64,000 nt of DNA from Ensifer sp. Root278 (GTDB lineage: Bacteria > Pseudomonadota > Alphaproteobacteria > Rhizobiales > Rhizobiaceae): contig NZ_LMJJ01000040.1 of assembly GCF_001429285.1 (NCBI RefSeq), forward strand, positions 354,281-418,280, read 5' to 3'. The notes under the pieces are model-generated. The model saw only the letters and a list, made by a program, of their open reading frames with translations. It did no database searches and was not told where the DNA came from. Position numbers and translations under genes: made by a program. Below are positions 40,981-49,823 of the stretch, in pieces. The first letter of the stretch is position 1, and every line of letters starts with the position of its first letter.

Positions 40981-42387
40981 GTGGCATTGAAGGCGATCAG
41001 AGCTGGCGTGAGAAACGAGGCCGGCATCACGGCGGCGAAGGAAGAACTGGGCATCCGCTTCGGCGACCGGTTCCAGACGGGCGAGGCGATCCGCGCCCAG
41101 CACGCCCACACCACCACCTACATTCCGGCGCAGCTTCCCGATGCGGTGGTGTTTGCCGAAAGCGCCGAAGACGTTCGTGAGATCGTTCAGATCGCGGCCC
41201 GGCACAAGGTGCCGCTGATCCCCTTCGGTACCGGCTCCTCGCTCGAAGGCCATGTCAATGCGCCGCACGGGGGCATCTCGGTCGATCTTCAGCGTATGAA
41301 CCGGGTGCTGGAGGTCAATGCCGAGGATCTCGACTGCCGGGTGGAGCCGGGCATTACCCGCGAAGAGCTCAACACCTATCTGCGCGACACCGGTCTCTTC
41401 TTCCCGATCGATCCCGGTGCCAATGCCTCGATCGGCGGAATGGCCTCGACGCGGGCTTCGGGCACCAATGCGGTGCGCTACGGCACGATGAAGGACAATG
41501 TGCTGGCGCTGACGGTGGTGACGGCTGAGGGGCGCGAGATCCGCACCGCGCACCGGGCCCGCAAGTCTTCGGCCGGTTACGATCTGACGCGGCTTTTCGT
41601 CGGCGCGGAAGGCACGCTCGGCATCATCACCTCGATCACGCTGAGGCTGCAGGGCATCCCGGAGGTCATTTCCGGCGGCGTCTGCCCGTTCCCGACGATC
41701 GAAGACGCCTGCAACGCGGTGATCCTCACCATCCAGTCGGGCATTCCGGTGGCGCGCATCGAGCTTCTCGATGCGCTGCAGATGAAGGCCTGCAATGGCT
41801 ATTCCGGCCTTTCCTATGCCGAAACGCCGACGCTCTTCGTCGAATTTCACGGCAGCGCCGAGAGTGTCGAGCTGCAATCGCGCCAGTTTGGCGAAATCGC
41901 TTCGGAGTTCGGTTCGTCAGGCTTCCAGTGGACGACCAATCCGGAAGAGCGAGCGCGGCTCTGGAAAGCGCGGCACAATGCCTATTGGGCGCAGAAAAGC
42001 CTGATCCCGGGTGCGGCAATCCTGTCGACAGACGTCTGCGTGCCGATCTCGCGGCTGGCCGATTGCGTCGTCGCTACCCAGGAGGACAGCGCCGCCCACG
42101 GGCTGACGGCGCCGATCGTCGGGCATGCAGGTGACGGGAACTTCCATGTCGGCCTGCTGTTCGACGACAAGGACGCAGCCGACGTGGCGCGGGCCGAGGC
42201 TTTTGTAGAGCGGCTGAACGCCCGGGCGCTTGCAATGGATGGAACCTGTACCGGCGAACACGGCATCGGCCAGGGAAAGATGCCGTTTCTCGAAGCCGAG
42301 CTTGGTGACGCGCTGGACCTGATGCGGCAGGTCAAGCGTTCGCTCGATCCGGACAATATCTTCAACCCAGGCAAGATCTTCGCCTGA
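40981..42387 (+). CDS. FAD-linked oxidase (D-lactate/glycolate dehydrogenase type)
   Basis: A 468-residue flavoprotein of the GlcD/Dld/VAO family that oxidises 2-hydroxyacids. The FAD-binding PCMH domain shows PLIPFGTGSSLEGHVNAPHG, ASIGGMASTRASGTNAVRYG and LFVGAEGTLGIIT. The C-terminal substrate cap contains VGHAGDGNFHVGLLF and GTCTGEHGIGQGKM, and ends DNIFNPGKIFA. Start is GTG. It stands alone; no glcE/glcF genes are adjacent, so a single-subunit D-lactate dehydrogenase-type enzyme is more likely. Confidence 0.92.
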   Translation: MALKAIRAGVRNEAGITAAKEELGIRFGDRFQTGEAIRAQHAHTTTYIPAQLPDAVVFAESAEDVREIVQIAARHKVPLIPFGTGSSLEGHVNAPHGGISVDLQRMNRVLEVNAEDLDCRVEPGITREELNTYLRDTGLFFPIDPGANASIGGMASTRASGTNAVRYGTMKDNVLALTVVTAEGREIRTAHRARKSSAGYDLTRLFVGAEGTLGIITSITLRLQGIPEVISGGVCPFPTIEDACNAVILTIQSGIPVARIELLDALQMKACNGYSGLSYAETPTLFVEFHGSAESVELQSRQFGEIASEFGSSGFQWTTNPEERARLWKARHNAYWAQKSLIPGAAILSTDVCVPISRLADCVVATQEDSAAHGLTAPIVGHAGDGNFHVGLLFDDKDAADVARAEAFVERLNARALAMDGTCTGEHGIGQGKMPFLEAELGDALDLMRQVKRSLDPDNIFNPGKIFA

Positions 42388-42545
42388 GGCGGAACCCCGC
42401 GCGGGGGCGTCTGGTTTGGCCCAATTTTTCGGGCAATGCGCCGGCGCCAAAGTGTGGTACTGCATAGTTCCGAAGTCGGAATCGACCTTGACCGAATTAT
42501 GCGGCAAATCAGAGCGTCAGGGCGCGAGCCTCTGGCGGTCAAGTG

Positions 42546-45500
42546 ATGCGCGGCGCGCAACGCGCCGATGAATTGAATGGGAATGTAGGCACGGTGCTTT
42601 CGCGAATTCTGCTTGCCGTCGGTGGACTTGTGGTCGTTGCGCTCTTCGCGGCGCTGATCGCTCCGTGGTTCATTGACTGGACGGATTTTCGCAAGGAGTT
42701 CGAGCGCGAGGCGAGCCGCATCATGGGCAAGCCGGTCGTCGTACATGGCAGCGTCGATGCGCGGCTGATCCCGTTCCCGACCGTGACGCTGAACGACGTG
42801 CGCGTCGGCGCCAGCGAAGACGGTGAGCCACTGATCCGGGTGGCGCAGTTTTCCATGAGCGCGGAACTGGCGCCTTTCTTAAGCGGCGAGGCGCTGATCT
42901 TCGACATGCGGCTCGACCGGCCGAAGGCCAAGGTAAGGCTGTTGCCGGATGGTACGCTCGACTGGGCGCGCGGTCGCCGCACCTCGATCCCGGCTAAGAC
43001 CGTCGTGCTCGAAAACGTCGAGATCACCAATGGCCAGATCGAATTTGTCGACGAGCAGACCGGCCGAACCCGTCGCGTGAGCGGGCTTGCTGCCGATGTT
43101 TCCGCCCGCTCGCTTACCGGTCCCTGGAAAGTGGAGGGGCGTGCGGCGCTCGACGGCGAAGTGGGCAGCTTCTCCTTTACCAGCAACGAGGTGGACGCAG
43201 CGGGGGCGCTCAGCCTCAAGGCAAGGGTGACGCCCGACAAGCGCCCCTTCGGCGTCGAGACCGATGGCGCGCTGAAGATCGTCGATTTCAAGCCCGTTTA
43301 CAGCGGCCGCTTCACCCTGACGGAAAACCGGCAGGGCGAGGAGAAGGATGACGCGCGGGCGCCGTTGCGCATCAACGGTGATTTCCAGCTTACCAACGAG
43401 AGCATCCGCGTTCCGGATTATCGCTTCGAGGTCGGTTCGACGGATGATCCCTATGTGGTCACCGGCGAGGCGACGCTCGATACCGGCAAGGACCAAAAGT
43501 TCCTGCTGATCGCCGACGGCCAGCAGATCGACGTCAGCCGCATCGGTCCCAGCCGCAATGCCAAGACCGGCCGCGACCCGGCGATCTCCATGCGCCAGCG
43601 ACTGGAGGCGATGCTCGCTATTGCTGCCGAGATTCCCATTCCGCAGGTGCCAGGCCGGGCCAGCCTGAAGCTGCCGGCGATCGTCGTCGGCGACACGACG
43701 GTGCGCGACGTGCGCATCGACGTCCAGCCCGATGGCGCCGGCTGGGTGATCGACAATGTCGTGGCCCTCTTGCCGGGGCGCACGCAACTCGAAGCGAAGG
43801 GGCGGCTGAACCTTAAGGGACAGCGCAGCTTCCGCGGCGACCTGCTGCTCGCCTCCAACCAGCCCTCTGGTCTTGCGAACTGGCTGGCGGGCTCGGTCGA
43901 CCCGGCGATCCGCAAGCTGAAGACCGCCGGCTTTTCGGCCAAGGTGAACCTGACCGATACGCTGCAGCAGTTCGAAAACCTCGAATTGGCCGCAGGTGAG
44001 GCGAGCCTGAAGGGCCGGCTCGAACGGCAGTCCTTTGCCGAGCAGCAGCCGAACCTCTCGCTGCAGCTCAAGGGCAACCGCATCGATTTCGAGGCGCTTC
44101 AGGCGCTGACTGGACTGGTGGCGGGCGATGCCTCCACGCAGACGCTGCTTCAGCATGCGATCGCCGCCGACCTCTCGGCCGACGAGTTCTCCGCCTTCGG
44201 TGAAGAAGCCAAGGACGTGCAGGCGGTGTTGACGCTGAAGAACGGCCAGCTTCAGGCCGAACGCTTGGCGATCGGCGCGCTCGCCGGCGCTCAGCTGGCT
44301 TTCTCCGGTCGGGCTAGCGGCGATCTGGACAAGCCCGTCGTCTCGGCCAAGATGAAACTTGCCGCCAAGAACCTGACGCCATTCCTGGAAATGATCGGCC
44401 GGCACGCGGTCAACCATCCGGCGCTGCGGCAGCTGATCAAGGCCGGACCCTATTATAGCGACGCGGCTTTCGACGTGACGCTGACGGCCGGCAACAAGGA
44501 AGGCAATGCGCCGGCGACCTTCGGCATCTTCGGCACGGCGAACGGCACCAAGATTGCGGCCAGCTACCAGGCGCCGGATATGGTGCAGGCGCTGACCGGC
44601 AAGGCGATGCTGCTCGAAGCGACGCTTGAAAACCCTGAAACCCGCCTGCTTCTCGGGCAGACCGGTTTTGATCCCTTGCCCTTCGATGCGGACGCCAACG
44701 GCATCCTCTCGGTCAAGCTGCAAAGCACCGAAGGGTCGAAGGCCAACGGCACGGTGACCTTCACCACCGAGAAGTCGTCGCTGGCAGCCAAGGGCAATGT
44801 CGATCTTTCCCGCGACCACTTCCTCGAAGGCCAGGCAAAAGTCACGCTCCAGACCCGGGACGTCGAGCCCTATCTGCTGCTGCAGGGGGTCGCGCTGCCG
44901 CAGATGGGGAGCGGCCTGCCACTGACGATCTCGGCCGATGTCGCCGCAAGCCCGGAGGCGATCGCGCTGACGGCGGTCGAGGGCAAGGCAGACAACAACG
45001 CCTTTACCGGCACCTTGACCGTGGACCGCAAATCGCCGGGCGCCGCCACCGGCCAGCTCACCGTCGATACGCTCGATCTTGCCTGGCTGGGCGAGGGCAT
45101 CCTGGGCGCGGTCGAGGATGCGAACGGCGCGTTCTCGAAGAGCGCCCTGGCGCAGCCGGCCTGGACCGGCCTCAACGTCGCGCTCGACGTGCAGGCAGGA
45201 AAATTCTGGCCGGGCGTCTATGGCGCGATCACGAGCTTTGCCGGCAAGATGGAGTGGAAGGGCGACGAGCTTTCCCTGACCGATGCCACCGGCGACTGGC
45301 TGGGTGGCAAGCTTGCCGGGCGGGTGCAGGTCGGGAACGCCAACGGCTCCGGGTTCCTGCGCTCGCGCCTGGACGTCAAGGGCGGTGACCTGACCCAGGC
45401 GGGCTGGACCCATGCCGGCGCACCGGTGGCGACCGGGACATTCGATCTTTCCGTCGCGCTGGAAGCATCCGGCGCAACACCGGAGGCGATGGCCCATGCG

Positions 45501-46367
45501 GCAAGCGGTTCCGGCACCGCGACCTTCAACGGCATGACGCTGAACGGCATCAACAGTGCGGCTTTGCCGCAGTTGATTGCTGCCGCGGATGGCCAAAAGA
45601 GGCAGATTTCGGCGGACAGCATCCGCAGCGCGGCGGAAGCGGCCGTGTTCTCCGGCCAATCGGTGGTCGGCGTCGTCAAGGCTCCCTTCAGCGTCGCCGG
45701 CGGCGTGCTGAGGGTGCAGAACGTTACGGCTGGCGATGGCAGTGCCGCCTTCATGGGCGCAGCGGCGCTTGACCTTGCGGCCGGCCGGATCGATGGCGGC
45801 ATCGACCTGACCTTCCGGCCCGGCGAGGAAGCGCTTGCCGGTACCGAACCACGCGTGCGGATCGGCTATGCCGGCCTGCTGGAGGCGCCGGGCGTCAGCC
45901 TCGACGTGGCCGATCTGGCCAATTTCCTGTCGCTGCGCGCCTTCGAACGCGAGCGCCGCCGGGTCGAGATCCTGCAGGCGAACGTGCTGGAGAAGCAGCG
46001 GCTGCGCCGCGAAGTGGCGCTTTACAAGGCGAAGGTGGAAGGACGCGAACTCGAACGGCGACGTGCCATTGCCGACGAGCGCCGGCGTGCTGCCGGGGCT
46101 GCGGAAGCGGCCCGCGTCAAGGCTGAAGTGGAAGCGCGCGCCGAGGCCGAGCGCAAGGCCGAAGCGGAGCGCAGGGCCGAAGCCGAACGGCAGGCCGAAG
46201 CTGTGCGCCGGGCACAACAGGGGCCATCGCGCGTGCGCGGTGCCGGCCAGGAACAGCAGCCGATCCCGCCGCAGAGCGGCTCCGACGATGTCCAGGGCGG
46301 CAGTACCGGGCGGGCACCCGGCCAGAAGCTGGACTTCGACGTGCTGCCCGACGTCACGGTGCAATAA
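42546..46367 (+). CDS. Large AsmA-family protein
   Basis: A 1273-residue envelope protein of the AsmA/YhdP type, implicated in outer-membrane biogenesis and lipid transport between membranes. One N-terminal helix (about 20-42) is followed by the AsmA signature DWTDFRKEFEREASRIMGKPV. A very long beta-rich region follows, then the AsmA_2-like TFNGMTLNGINSAALPQL. The end is a charged coiled coil of about 110 residues (RERRRVEILQANVLEKQRLR; repeated ERKAEAERRAEAERQ). The start could be GTG 42543 or ATG 42546. Confidence 0.9.
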   Translation: MRGAQRADELNGNVGTVLSRILLAVGGLVVVALFAALIAPWFIDWTDFRKEFEREASRIMGKPVVVHGSVDARLIPFPTVTLNDVRVGASEDGEPLIRVAQFSMSAELAPFLSGEALIFDMRLDRPKAKVRLLPDGTLDWARGRRTSIPAKTVVLENVEITNGQIEFVDEQTGRTRRVSGLAADVSARSLTGPWKVEGRAALDGEVGSFSFTSNEVDAAGALSLKARVTPDKRPFGVETDGALKIVDFKPVYSGRFTLTENRQGEEKDDARAPLRINGDFQLTNESIRVPDYRFEVGSTDDPYVVTGEATLDTGKDQKFLLIADGQQIDVSRIGPSRNAKTGRDPAISMRQRLEAMLAIAAEIPIPQVPGRASLKLPAIVVGDTTVRDVRIDVQPDGAGWVIDNVVALLPGRTQLEAKGRLNLKGQRSFRGDLLLASNQPSGLANWLAGSVDPAIRKLKTAGFSAKVNLTDTLQQFENLELAAGEASLKGRLERQSFAEQQPNLSLQLKGNRIDFEALQALTGLVAGDASTQTLLQHAIAADLSADEFSAFGEEAKDVQAVLTLKNGQLQAERLAIGALAGAQLAFSGRASGDLDKPVVSAKMKLAAKNLTPFLEMIGRHAVNHPALRQLIKAGPYYSDAAFDVTLTAGNKEGNAPATFGIFGTANGTKIAASYQAPDMVQALTGKAMLLEATLENPETRLLLGQTGFDPLPFDADANGILSVKLQSTEGSKANGTVTFTTEKSSLAAKGNVDLSRDHFLEGQAKVTLQTRDVEPYLLLQGVALPQMGSGLPLTISADVAASPEAIALTAVEGKADNNAFTGTLTVDRKSPGAATGQLTVDTLDLAWLGEGILGAVEDANGAFSKSALAQPAWTGLNVALDVQAGKFWPGVYGAITSFAGKMEWKGDELSLTDATGDWLGGKLAGRVQVGNANGSGFLRSRLDVKGGDLTQAGWTHAGAPVATGTFDLSVALEASGATPEAMAHAASGSGTATFNGMTLNGINSAALPQLIAAADGQKRQISADSIRSAAEAAVFSGQSVVGVVKAPFSVAGGVLRVQNVTAGDGSAAFMGAAALDLAAGRIDGGIDLTFRPGEEALAGTEPRVRIGYAGLLEAPGVSLDVADLANFLSLRAFERERRRVEILQANVLEKQRLRREVALYKAKVEGRELERRRAIADERRRAAGAAEAARVKAEVEARAEAERKAEAERRAEAERQAEAVRRAQQGPSRVRGAGQEQQPIPPQSGSDDVQGGSTGRAPGQKLDFDVLPDVTVQ

Positions 46368-46490
46368 CCAGCGCTCGAATCTGAAACGATAGGCCCGCCT
46401 CCTGAGGTGGTTTTCCGTGCGTTGCGCCCGTGCAGGTCCGGCGGGCCTTGCAGGCCTATCGAGAGCCACAAGAGGCTCCAGATGAACTAA

Positions 46491-46594
46491 AGCGCGTCGC
46501 GATCTTTCAAATTCGCTCCTTGCGCTTTAAGTTCTTGATATTTCGCATGTCGTTATCGCAAAACCGCTCCGCACTTTTGCGCGACAGGCTTTAG
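46491..46594. repeat. Rhizobial repeat, family B copy 1
   Basis: AGCGCGTCGCGATCTTTC...CGCATGTCGTTATCGCAAAACCGCT...GCACTTTTGCGCGAC...CTTTA. The inner part is a dyad (CGCAAAA / TTTTGCG). It overlaps the last codons and stop (46591) of the cation-efflux-like gene. The remaining 46368-46490 stretch holds no gene. Confidence 0.85.
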
Positions 46595-47172
46595 ACCGCG
46601 ACGTCGTGTTCCTCGCGCGCAGCTTCCCAGACTTCCCGCGCGGCATCCAGGTTCATCAGTGCAATCCCCAGGCCAACGATCAAATCCGGCCAAGCTGATT
46701 GCCACAGGTAAGCTGTCGCCAGACCCGCGCCGATGATCGCGACATTGGCGAAAGCATCGTTGCGGGCAGACAGGAACGCAGCCCGTGTGAGGCTGCCGCT
46801 CGTATGACGGTAAGCGACAAGAAGGTACGCGCAGAACAGGTTGGTCAGGAGAGCGCCAAAGCCAGCCAGGGACAGGGCAAAGGGCTCAGGCGGGATTGGA
46901 TCCATGAACTTCGCCCACGCCGTCCATAAAAAAGCCAGCGCAGGGACAAGCAGAATGAATGCCATTGCCATGCCGACCCGAGCGCGGCTCCGCGCCGTCC
47001 ATGCCAGCGCAAAGAAAATCAGAAGGCTCACGGACGCATCTTCGAGAAAGTCAACGCTGTCGGCCAGGAGGGACACCGAGCCGATGGCCAACGCAACGAC
47101 GAATTCAACCGCAAAGTAGCCCAGGTTCAACAAGGCGACGAAGAACACGACGCGACGGAGATTGTTATCCAC
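46591..47172 (-). CDS. Short cation-efflux (CDF-like) membrane protein
   Basis: A 193-residue six-helix protein resembling the membrane domain of cation diffusion facilitators, without the usual C-terminal cytoplasmic domain. TM2 has LLADSVDFLEDAS (DxxxD, as in YiiP). TM5 reads LSARNDAFANVAIIGAG, where the family HxxxD is SxxxD. Metal transport is therefore uncertain. I chose the GTG at 47172 with an AGGA ribosome-binding site; an ATG at 47220 is the alternative. It is divergent from the TSUP gene. Base composition is lower in GC than the neighbours. Confidence 0.82.
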   Translation of the reverse strand: MDNNLRRVVFFVALLNLGYFAVEFVVALAIGSVSLLADSVDFLEDASVSLLIFFALAWTARSRARVGMAMAFILLVPALAFLWTAWAKFMDPIPPEPFALSLAGFGALLTNLFCAYLLVAYRHTSGSLTRAAFLSARNDAFANVAIIGAGLATAYLWQSAWPDLIVGLGIALMNLDAAREVWEAAREEHDVAV

Positions 47173-47274
47173 TGAAGGGTTCCTTCGCTGACGAGATAGA
47201 CCATCGGCAATTTGACACACTTGCTGGCATCAGATTGCTATCCATAGCGTTGCGTTTCGACATATCTATCGTTC

Positions 47275-48087
47275 ATGGAAAATTCTGCACATACGTCCCC
47301 GGCTGCCCGCAATACGCCGGCTGCATTTTTTGGAGGCGCAACTATCGGCGCACTCGGTGGCTTGATCGGCCTTGGGGGCGCCGAGTTCCGATTGCCGCTG
47401 CTCATTGGGATGTTCAACTTTGCCGCTCTGGAAGCCGTCATCCTCAACAAGGCGATGAGCCTGGTCGTCGTTGCGACGGCGCTTCCGTTTCGAACGGCAA
47501 CTGTCCCGTTTGGCGCGATCACGGAAAATTGGGGCATTGTGGCCAACCTGCTCGCTGGCAGCCTAATGGGCGCATGGTACGGGGCGGGATGGGCCACACG
47601 TCTCAAATCCGAAACCCTCTACAAGGTCATCGCCGCTTTGCTCGTTGCGATCGCGGTCGTTCTGGTCATGGGGCATGACGCGACGACGACGGGGCAGCCA
47701 GCCTTGGCTGGATCCGCACAGCTCATCGCAGGTGTGGTGGCCGGCTTCGCCATTGGAATTGTCGCGTCGCTCCTTGGTGTGGCGGGTGGCGAGTTGCTTA
47801 TTCCTACGCTGGTGCTCCTATTTGGTGCGGACATTAAACTTGCCGGTAGTCTCTCACTCGCCGTGAGCCTGCCGACGATGCTTGTCGGGTTTACCCGCTA
47901 CAGTCGCGATCAAAGCTTCGCCGTTCTTGGAAAGAACAAGCGCTTTCTGCTGGTCATGGCGTCGGGCTCAGTTCTGGGTACATTCATTGGCGGATTGCTC
48001 TTAGGCGTCGTGCCCAATGCGGTCCTGCTGCCTGTGCTCGCCGTGATTATGGTGATCTCTGCCGTGAAGGTCTGGCGACATACCTAG
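47275..48087 (+). CDS. TSUP/TauE-SafE family sulfite/anion exporter
   Basis: A 270-residue polytopic membrane protein of the TauE/SafE (DUF81) family, which moves sulfite, sulfoacetate or related organic anions. Two halves show the repeat GATIGALGGLIGLGGAEFRLPLL and VAGFAIGIVASLLGVAGGELLIPTL. It is divergent from the cation-efflux-like gene with about 100 bp between. A TTGACA at 47212-47217 may be its -35 box, but no good -10 is seen at standard spacing. Confidence 0.93.
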   Translation: MENSAHTSPAARNTPAAFFGGATIGALGGLIGLGGAEFRLPLLIGMFNFAALEAVILNKAMSLVVVATALPFRTATVPFGAITENWGIVANLLAGSLMGAWYGAGWATRLKSETLYKVIAALLVAIAVVLVMGHDATTTGQPALAGSAQLIAGVVAGFAIGIVASLLGVAGGELLIPTLVLLFGADIKLAGSLSLAVSLPTMLVGFTRYSRDQSFAVLGKNKRFLLVMASGSVLGTFIGGLLLGVVPNAVLLPVLAVIMVISAVKVWRHT

Positions 48088-48263
48088 GCAGACTTGCCAC
48101 GTTTCTGCAGATGCGCTCGTCGCCGGATAGTGGCAATGCTCCATTTTCCGCTGGGGATTACCTCCGCGCAGTACCGATTTCGACAAAGTTTAACAATTTC
48201 TGAAGTCATTTCTCCACGATTGATAACTAAATTAGCAATCTGTTTTGGAGCGCAGGGAGGGGC

Positions 48264-48279
48264 GCGGCCAGCTGGCCGC
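48264..48279. other. Perfect 16-bp palindrome upstream of TadE-like gene
   Basis: GCGGCCAGCTGGCCGC sits in the 287-bp gap between the TSUP and TadE-like genes, in otherwise AT-rich sequence. It has no T-run on either side, so it could be an operator or a weak hairpin. Confidence 0.45.
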
Positions 48280-48374
48280 ATCTAGCTCCAACTCATTGGA
48301 ATCGATGACGCCTTTTTGCTTTGGGGCCACCTGGCTCTGAAGTCGTCGTGATCTGCCGAGGGGGCAACAAACAG

Positions 48375-49709
48375 ATGCCAAGCGATCTGAAGAACAAGCT
48401 CGTCCGCTTCCTTAAGGACGAAAACGGCAACTTTGCCGTCATGACTGCTCTGGTGATGCTACCGTTGTTCACGGGTGCTTCCATCGCCATCAATCTCGCC
48501 CGCATCAATCTCGAATCCGCCAAGATGCAGGCCGCGCTCGATGCGGCCGCCTTTTCCGCGGTCAAGTCCTATGGCGAAGGGGAGGATGAAGCCAAAGCGA
48601 AAGATCTGGCGAACACCACCTTCTTCGCCAATTTCGGTGTGCCGGAGATCGTCGACGAAATCGGATCGGGGAGTTCGACGCCGGTGGCGACCCAGGCGAT
48701 CAAGGTTGTTTTCGGCGCTCTTGGCGTCGAAAGCACGGCGACGACCACCTATGCGCTCAAATACGCTCCGCTGTTCTGGGGCCTTCAACCCTATACGATC
48801 ACTCGCGAAAGTGTCGCCGCGCGCATGCCGGGTAGGGAAGCGTGCATTCTGGCACTGCACCCGACCGCATCCCGGGCGTTCGAAGTGAGCGGCAGTGCCA
48901 CTGTCGATACGTCGGGCTGTACAATCACGTCGGATTCGAGCGATGCGCAGTCGATCTATCTCAGCGGTTCGGCCACGCTGAAGGCCGAATGTCTTTATGC
49001 AACGGGCAAGGTCTCGGCGACGCTTGCCCATCTCGAACTCGCCTGCGGCAAGGCAGTGGAAGATGTTCCGCCAATCCCGGACCCCTTCTGGTCCAAGAAA
49101 ATGCCGACGACGGGAAGCTGGGTGAACCTATCCGGATGTGGACAGAACTTCGTGGCCGGCGGTGGCGGCAATGGCGACTGCAACGGCACGAGCAAGACGC
49201 CGAACAACGCGCCTGCCGGCTATACCGTCGAACTGAAGCCCGGCACCTATGGCGGCTTGGAGATCAAGGGCAAGGTTCTTTTGCGGCCGGGCTCCTACAT
49301 CATCGATGGAGGCACCTTGAAACTCGCCAGCCAGTCGGTGCTCACGGGTGAGGGCATCACCTTCTTCCTGCTGAACGGTGCCCAACTCGATATTCACGGC
49401 GGCGCGACCTTCAACGTCACGCCATTCCTGACGGGTGACTGGGCAGGCTTCTCGATCGTTGCCGCCAGGAACAATACGGCGACGGCGACGATCAACGGCA
49501 ACAGCGCCTCGTCGCTTGCGGGCATCATCTACATGCCGGCCTCGCGTGAGATCCAGTATGCTGGCAATGGCTCCACTGGCGGCGAATGCGTGCGCATCGT
49601 CGCGCAGGAGATCACCATGATCGGCAACAGCAGCTTCAAGCTGGATTGCAAGGCGGCGCTTGCGAACAACACCATCAACAATCCGGGTGCAATTCGCCTG
49701 GTCAGATAG
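48375..49709 (+). CDS. TadE/TadG-like pilus-assembly family protein (orphan)
   Basis: A 444-residue exported protein. The N-terminus is a TadE/G-like segment (RFLKDENGNFAVMTALVMLPLFTGASIAI, read in part) with the prepilin-like Glu/Asn region and one helix. It is followed by ARINLESAKMQAALDAAAFSA, typical of TadG-like proteins. The rest is Gly/Ser/Thr-rich and probably beta-helical (LSGSATLKAEC, LRPGSYIIDGGTLKLASQSVLTGEG in part), with several cysteines. No other tad/cpa gene is in the window. The start at 48375 is the best of several in-frame options. Confidence 0.85.
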   Translation: MPSDLKNKLVRFLKDENGNFAVMTALVMLPLFTGASIAINLARINLESAKMQAALDAAAFSAVKSYGEGEDEAKAKDLANTTFFANFGVPEIVDEIGSGSSTPVATQAIKVVFGALGVESTATTTYALKYAPLFWGLQPYTITRESVAARMPGREACILALHPTASRAFEVSGSATVDTSGCTITSDSSDAQSIYLSGSATLKAECLYATGKVSATLAHLELACGKAVEDVPPIPDPFWSKKMPTTGSWVNLSGCGQNFVAGGGGNGDCNGTSKTPNNAPAGYTVELKPGTYGGLEIKGKVLLRPGSYIIDGGTLKLASQSVLTGEGITFFLLNGAQLDIHGGATFNVTPFLTGDWAGFSIVAARNNTATATINGNSASSLAGIIYMPASREIQYAGNGSTGGECVRIVAQEITMIGNSSFKLDCKAALANNTINNPGAIRLVR

Positions 49710-49781
49710 TCTGCGTGCGACGTCTGCTACGGCGGTCGGGAGACGCGCGGACAAACGTGACGGTTGGGTCACCACCTCTTA

Positions 49782-49810
49782 AACCCGGTTGCATGGCAAC
49801 CGGGTTCTTT
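49782..49810. terminator. Hairpin between convergent genes
   Basis: An 11-bp perfect stem AACCCGGTTGC / GCAACCGGGTT with an ATG loop is followed by CTTTC (plus) or TTAAGAG (minus). It lies between the ends of the TadE-like gene and the outer-membrane gene. Confidence 0.65.
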
Positions 49811-49823
49811 CCCATGCGAATGC

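Noticed and set aside
42879-46469. 1196-residue minus-strand ORF
   Set aside because: It is an antisense shadow of the AsmA gene with atypical composition.
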